DNA of 15,092 nt from GAS188 sp035949255. GTDB lineage: Bacteria > Pseudomonadota > Alphaproteobacteria > Rhizobiales > Beijerinckiaceae. The stretch lies in the NCBI GenBank assembly GCA_035949255.1, contig DASZIL010000085.1, positions 1 through 15,092 on the forward strand, written 5' to 3'. The translations under genes and the position numbers were made by a program. The notes under the pieces were generated by a model. That model had not been told where the DNA came from and made no database searches. It saw only the letters and a list, made by a program, of their open reading frames with translations. Every line of letters starts with the position of its first letter. Position 1 is the stretch's first letter. Shown piece after piece: positions 12,181-15,092 of the stretch.

Positions 12181-13479
12181 ATGACGATTTCGCTTTCCCC
12201 GATCTGCCGTGATTGCCGCAGGGTTTTCGGCGAGGCGCGGGCGCGTTGCTCGCAATGCGGGAGCCCGCGCCTCTTCGCCCATCCTGAATGGGAGGAGCTC
12301 GCGATCGCCCATGTCGATTGCGACGCCTTCTACGCGACCATCGAAAAGCGGGACGATCCTTCGCTCGCGGCAAAGCCGGTCATCGTCGGTGGCGGACGCC
12401 GCGGCGTGGTCTCGACGGCCTGCTACATCGCGCGCATCCATGGGGTGCGCTCGGCAATGCCGATGTTCAAGGCGCTCGCCGCCTGCCCGAACGCCGTGGT
12501 CATCAAGCCCAATATGGAGAAATACGCTAAGGCGAGCCGCGAGGTACGTCGTCTGATGCTCGAGCTCACCCCGCTCGTAGAGCCGGTCTCGATCGACGAG
12601 GCCTTCCTCGACCTTTCCGGCACGCAGGCGCTTCACGGAACCGCGCCCGCGATCACCCTGATGCGCTTTGCGGATCGGGTCGAGCGCGAGATCGGCGTCA
12701 CCGTGTCGATCGGGCTCTCCTTCAACAAGTTCCTGGCGAAGATCGCCTCCGATCTCGACAAGCCGCGCGGCTTCTCTGCTATCGGCCAGGGGGAAGCTCT
12801 GGATTTTCTCGCTTCGAAACCGGTCACCATCCTGCCGGGCGTCGGCAAGGCCGCCGCGGCGCGTTTTGCCAAGGAGGGGGTGAACACGGTCCTCGACCTG
12901 CGCACGCTCGAGCCGCGGCGCATGCTTTCGCTTCTCGGGAATGACGGCGCGCGGCTGTTGCGCCTCGCCAACGCCCGCGATGAACGCCGCGTGACGCCCG
13001 AGCACGAGACCAAGAGCGTCTCGGCCGAGACCACTTTCGATGCCGACACGCGTGACCCGCAGGTGCTTCTGCCCATCCTCATGCGCTTGTCGGAAAAGGT
13101 CTCTTCCCGGATGAAGGCGAAGAATCTCGGCGGCTCGACCGTTACCCTGAAGCTCAAGACCAGCGATTTCCGGCTCGTCACCCGGGCGCGCTCGATCTCC
13201 TCGCCGACGAATCTCGCCGGCCGCATCTACCAGGCAGCGCGCGGCCTGATAGAGCCGGAGCTGGCGCGCGGCCCCTATCGCCTCATCGGCGTCGGCATGT
13301 CGGAGCTCGTGCCGGCGCAGGAGGCCGACCGCGGCGATCTCGCCGATCAATCGGTATGGCGTGAAGCCGGGATGGAGCGTGCCGTCGATGAGCTGCGCGC
13401 GCGTTTCGGTCACGACGCGATCACGCGCGGCCTCGTCTTCGGCGCGCGCCCCCCTGCCGATAAGCCGCGCCGCTCATGA
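12181..13479 (+). CDS. dinB: DNA polymerase IV (Y-family) with N-terminal zinc ribbon
   Basis: A 432-residue translesion polymerase. Residues 1-35 carry two CxxC pairs (C9/C12 and C23/C26, ending CGSPRLFAHPE), a small zinc-ribbon-like extension common in alphaproteobacterial DinB and absent from E. coli DinB (351 residues). The catalytic palm starts at LAIAHVDCDAFYA: D46 and the D139-E140 pair in SIDEAFLDLS are the metal ligands, and Y51 sits at the steric-gate position. The thumb helix-hairpin-helix (KPVTILPGVGKAAAARF) and the little finger (ETTFDADTRDP to GVGMSELV) follow. I saw no clear clamp-binding QLxLF-type motif. ATG 12181 is needed to include both cysteine pairs; the ribosome binding site is weak. 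No GTTC-N7-GTTC or GAAC-N7-GTTC LexA box was seen in the 181 bp upstream. Confidence 0.95.
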   Translation: MTISLSPICRDCRRVFGEARARCSQCGSPRLFAHPEWEELAIAHVDCDAFYATIEKRDDPSLAAKPVIVGGGRRGVVSTACYIARIHGVRSAMPMFKALAACPNAVVIKPNMEKYAKASREVRRLMLELTPLVEPVSIDEAFLDLSGTQALHGTAPAITLMRFADRVEREIGVTVSIGLSFNKFLAKIASDLDKPRGFSAIGQGEALDFLASKPVTILPGVGKAAAARFAKEGVNTVLDLRTLEPRRMLSLLGNDGARLLRLANARDERRVTPEHETKSVSAETTFDADTRDPQVLLPILMRLSEKVSSRMKAKNLGGSTVTLKLKTSDFRLVTRARSISSPTNLAGRIYQAARGLIEPELARGPYRLIGVGMSELVPAQEADRGDLADQSVWREAGMERAVDELRARFGHDAITRGLVFGARPPADKPRRS

Positions 13480-13489
13480 CGTGAGGGGG

Positions 13490-13503
13490 AGGTCGCGTGA
13501 CCT
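13490..13503. terminator. Small hairpin between convergent dinB and eipB-like genes
   Basis: AGGTC (13490-13494) pairs with GACCT (13499-13503) around GCGT in the 62-bp gap. It is short and lacks a clear T-run, so termination is only suggested by position. Confidence 0.25.
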
Positions 13504-13541
13504 GAGCTTTCATCAAGACCGGAGAAGCCGGAGCATCGCCG

Positions 13542-14384
13542 TCACTTGTCGCAGCTTGTGGAACTCAGGAACTCGATGCTCTTCAGCTCGCCCTTGAGCC
13601 TGAAATCCCCATAGTTGAGGGTCAGGGTCCGGCTCACGCCATTGTCGTAAAGCACGAAGCTCATCACATAGGAGGGCTCCCGCTCACCGGCGCCCGGCTC
13701 GAAATAGCTCAAGGTGACCGGCCAGGATGCGTGCCCCCTCAATTGCTCGGCATTCGCGGCGGCTTCCGCGTGCTGCGCAGCATCCGCCGAAACGGGCGCG
13801 CCGATCACGGCGAGGGTGTCATAAACCTTGTTGCCCGTATCGGATCCGTCGAAAATCTTGGCCGAGAAGAGCTTGCTGCCGGCGAGCGCCTGCTCGACGA
13901 GGCGCTTGATATGAGCATTCGGGAACAGGGTTTCGGAAGGCGCGGTCACTTTCGAGGGCTCGGGCTTTTGCACCGTGATCTCGATGCCGTCGGAAGTCGC
14001 GCGCGCCTGGCCCTCCGTGTGATCCGTCCTGTCGCCGCGCACCGCGTCGGTAGTAAATCGCAACATGGTGCCATCGCCGCTCTCGAAGGATGTCGAGCGC
14101 ACATCGAAACTACGGTCCGGATTGCCTTCCGCGCCGCTCAACTGCGTGACCTGACGGAAATTCGTCGCATAGCCGTCACAGGCCGTGCCGGTGATCTCGA
14201 AGACGAGCCGCCCGCGCGCCTCATCGACACCGTTCGTCCCCTTGCTCGACAACAGCGAGAGCTCATAGACCGCGCGATGCGGCACGAGGACGATCTTGGG
14301 GGTCGCCATCGCCTTGCCGCAAAGACAGACGCCGACGAGCGAGGCGAAGGCGATGGGGCGGAAGATGCGATTTGTTCTGGACAC
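13542..14384 (-). CDS. eipB: EipB-like periplasmic envelope protein (DUF1849)
   Basis: A 280-residue exported protein. Residues 1-27 form a signal peptide (FRPIAFASLVGVCLCGKAMA). The mature part starts PHRAVYELSLLSSKG and is beta-rich, with the family blocks GRLVFEITGTACDGY, FRFTTD-like LRFTTDAV and the end SIEFLSSTSCDK. Family members such as Brucella EipB fold as a beta-spiral in the periplasm and are needed for envelope integrity; that protein has a conserved disulfide between C69 and C278, and exactly these two positions are cysteine here. The start is GTG at 14384 with AGGAG eleven bases upstream. It is convergent with dinB. Family assignment is from the length, the cysteine pair and the sequence blocks; the gene symbol follows Brucella. 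Confidence 0.87.
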   Translation of the reverse strand: MSRTNRIFRPIAFASLVGVCLCGKAMATPKIVLVPHRAVYELSLLSSKGTNGVDEARGRLVFEITGTACDGYATNFRQVTQLSGAEGNPDRSFDVRSTSFESGDGTMLRFTTDAVRGDRTDHTEGQARATSDGIEITVQKPEPSKVTAPSETLFPNAHIKRLVEQALAGSKLFSAKIFDGSDTGNKVYDTLAVIGAPVSADAAQHAEAAANAEQLRGHASWPVTLSYFEPGAGEREPSYVMSFVLYDNGVSRTLTLNYGDFRLKGELKSIEFLSSTSCDK

Positions 14385-14579
14385 GGGCCAGTTGCTCCTG
14401 CGCTCGCCTCAAGGGGCGCGCCTTTGTGACGGACTTCGCTTGAGCCATAGCACATAAGATGGCGAAGTTTGGGAGAGACGCGTCGAGGCCATCATGGGCG
14501 ATTTGACCGGGCGACCTCTCCTTCCTCCTTGCTCGGCTTATGCGCTAGCTCCCTCGAACAAGACAAAACCGGAGAACTC

Positions 14580-14641
14580 AGGTGTTGCCCGACCCGGACA
14601 CCTCCTGTGCTCGCGACATGAGCATGGGTGCTGAGCACAGG
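14580..14641. repeat. Two successive inverted repeats upstream of tRNA-Pro
   Basis: AGGTGT with ACACCT brackets 14581-14603, and CCTGTGCTC (14604-14612) pairs perfectly with GAGCACAGG (14633-14641) around a 20-base loop. The second ends seven bases before the tRNA -35 box. The rest of 14385-14686 holds no gene that I can support; it should also contain the eipB-like promoter on the - strand, which I could not place. Confidence 0.55.
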
Positions 14642-14647
14642 TGCTGC

Positions 14648-14676
14648 TTGCCGCCCTATGGCGGCGGAGCTATATA
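14648..14676 (+). promoter_or_regulatory. Promoter of tRNA-Pro
   Basis: TTGCCG (14648-14653) and TATATA (14671-14676) are 17 bp apart. The expected transcript start (about 14682) is only about five bases before the mature tRNA, as is common for single tRNA genes. Confidence 0.7.
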
Positions 14677-14686
14677 CGCCGATTGT

Positions 14687-14764
14687 CGGAGCGTGGCGCA
14701 GCCCGGTTAGCGCACTAGTCTGGGGGACTAGGGGTCGGAGGTTCAAATCCTCTCGCTCCGACCA
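14687..14764 (+). tRNA. tRNA-Pro (anticodon GGG)
   Basis: A complete cloverleaf of 78 bases including an encoded CCA (14762-14764). The acceptor stem is CGGAGCG (14687-14693) with CGCTCCG (14754-14760), discriminator A. The anticodon stem is CTAGT (14715-14719) with ACTAG (14727-14731), and the seven-base loop CTGGGGG places GGG at 14722-14724, followed by G37, which is methylated in proline tRNAs. The T-arm has GGTTCAAAT. It reads the proline codons CCC and CCU. An apparent 93-codon frame on the opposite strand is a shadow. Confidence 0.98.
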
Positions 14765-14899
14765 TAAAAACACACTTATATCAAATACTTACGCGCAAGG
14801 CCCAAAAGCCGCTCAACCCTCAAATTTCGCTTCTGTCGCCACGCTGTCGCCACCCCGGGACCGCGGCGGGGCGCGTGCTGCGCACGCGAAAGCGCTCCT
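14765..14899. other. Junction between tRNA-Pro and the partial gene
   Basis: The first 30 or so bases after the tRNA are AT-rich (TAAAAACACACTTATATC), then GC-rich sequence returns with a direct repeat TGTCGCCAC at about 14834 and 14845. On the - strand the frame of the partial gene continues after its TAA and reads GGDSVATEAKFEG before a TGA at 14815-14813. No repeat of the tRNA 3' end is found elsewhere in the window. Confidence 0.4.
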
Positions 14900-15092
14900 T
14901 TACGAGGCTGGTGGCTTCTCCTTCAGCGCCTTCAAATGAAGCACGCTGCAGGCCATAGCATTTGGCTCCTGGCCCGCTTTCTCGGCCCACTCGCAGGCCC
15001 AGAAAATACGAACCCATGCGTCGGGGGTCTTGTAGACCGGAAACTGCTGCGGCTCGTGGCGCAGATAACGGCTGACCGTTTCGATGCAGATC
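14900..15092 (-). CDS. Unrecognised protein, C-terminal 63 residues (partial, runs off window)
   Basis: On the - strand a frame with no start inside the window enters at 15091 and ends at TAA 14902-14900. The visible end begins ICIETVSRYLRHEPQQF, continues PVYKTPDAWVRIFWACEW and AEKAGQEPNAMACSVLHLKA, and ends LKEKPPAS. It is rich in Trp and other aromatic residues and has a normal amino-acid balance, quite unlike the Arg/Pro-rich shadow frames, so I believe it is real. I do not recognise the family. It points toward tRNA-Pro, whose 3' end is 135 bp away; the DNA straight after the tRNA is locally AT-rich. It could belong to an accessory or phage-derived segment inserted at the tRNA, but nothing in the 63 residues proves this. 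Confidence 0.6.
   Translation of the reverse strand, partial: ICIETVSRYLRHEPQQFPVYKTPDAWVRIFWACEWAEKAGQEPNAMACSVLHLKALKEKPPAS

Noticed and set aside
12109..13413. 434-codon open frame on the - strand
   Set aside because: Lies antisense to dinB, is rich in Arg, Gly and His, and has no recognisable motif; it is a shadow caused by high GC at third codon positions.
14492..14773. 93-codon - strand frame across tRNA-Pro
   Set aside because: It is the antisense of a complete tRNA; such frames are a frequent mis-annotation.

Overview
The window is high-GC DNA from an alphaproteobacterium. The order DUF3572 / divK-pleD / rpmG, a periplasmic EipB-type protein with its cysteine pair, a phasin and a DinB with an N-terminal zinc ribbon all point to Hyphomicrobiales (Rhizobiales). 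I cannot name the genus. Nearly all of it is ordinary chromosomal housekeeping DNA.

Layout. (1) 1-322: the 3' end of a UDP-glucuronate 4-epimerase-like gene, with an in-frame TAG at the very edge of the window. (2) 323-728: a non-coding stretch packed with GC-rich palindromes. (3) 729-2022: a HIT-family hydrolase and a membrane-anchored J-domain protein, both +. (4) 2119-3837, -: a penicillin-binding-protein-type D-alanyl-D-alanine carboxypeptidase with a SPOR domain, a natural seven-histidine run and a duplicated start region. (5) 3957-4491: a phasin gene with a clear promoter, two TGC-N3-GCA operators, a UUCG hairpin before the ribosome binding site and a strong terminator. (6) 4782-7719: the clpS-clpA operon (N-end-rule adaptor and unfoldase). 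(7) 7796-9328, -: the carboxyltransferase (beta) subunit of a propionyl-CoA-carboxylase-type enzyme, convergent with clpA across a 26-bp inverted repeat. (8) 9594-9761: rpmG, convergent with (9) the divK-pleD cell-cycle operon (-, 9804-11581). (10) 11679-11999: a DUF3572 gene, followed by a nested inverted repeat and then dinB (12181-13479). (11) 13542-14384, -: an eipB-like envelope gene. (12) 14687-14764: tRNA-Pro(GGG) with its own promoter. (13) 14900-15092, -: the 3' end of an unrecognised gene, possibly the edge of an accessory segment next to the tRNA.

How the parts relate. ClpS hands N-degron substrates to ClpA, which feeds ClpP (not in the window). DivK and the diguanylate cyclase PleD belong to the phosphorelay that sets cell polarity and the swarmer-to-stalked or developmental switch. 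The carboxypeptidase and the EipB-like protein both act in the cell envelope. The phasin points to polyhydroxyalkanoate granules, and its promoter carries sites of the kind bound by the PHA-responsive repressor PhaR.

I found no CRISPR array, insertion sequence, toxin-antitoxin pair or defence cassette, and no convincing undescribed multi-gene system. The most useful leads are regulatory or structural: the phasin control region, the start-region duplication in the carboxypeptidase gene, the long inverted repeats at gene ends, and the sequence after tRNA-Pro.
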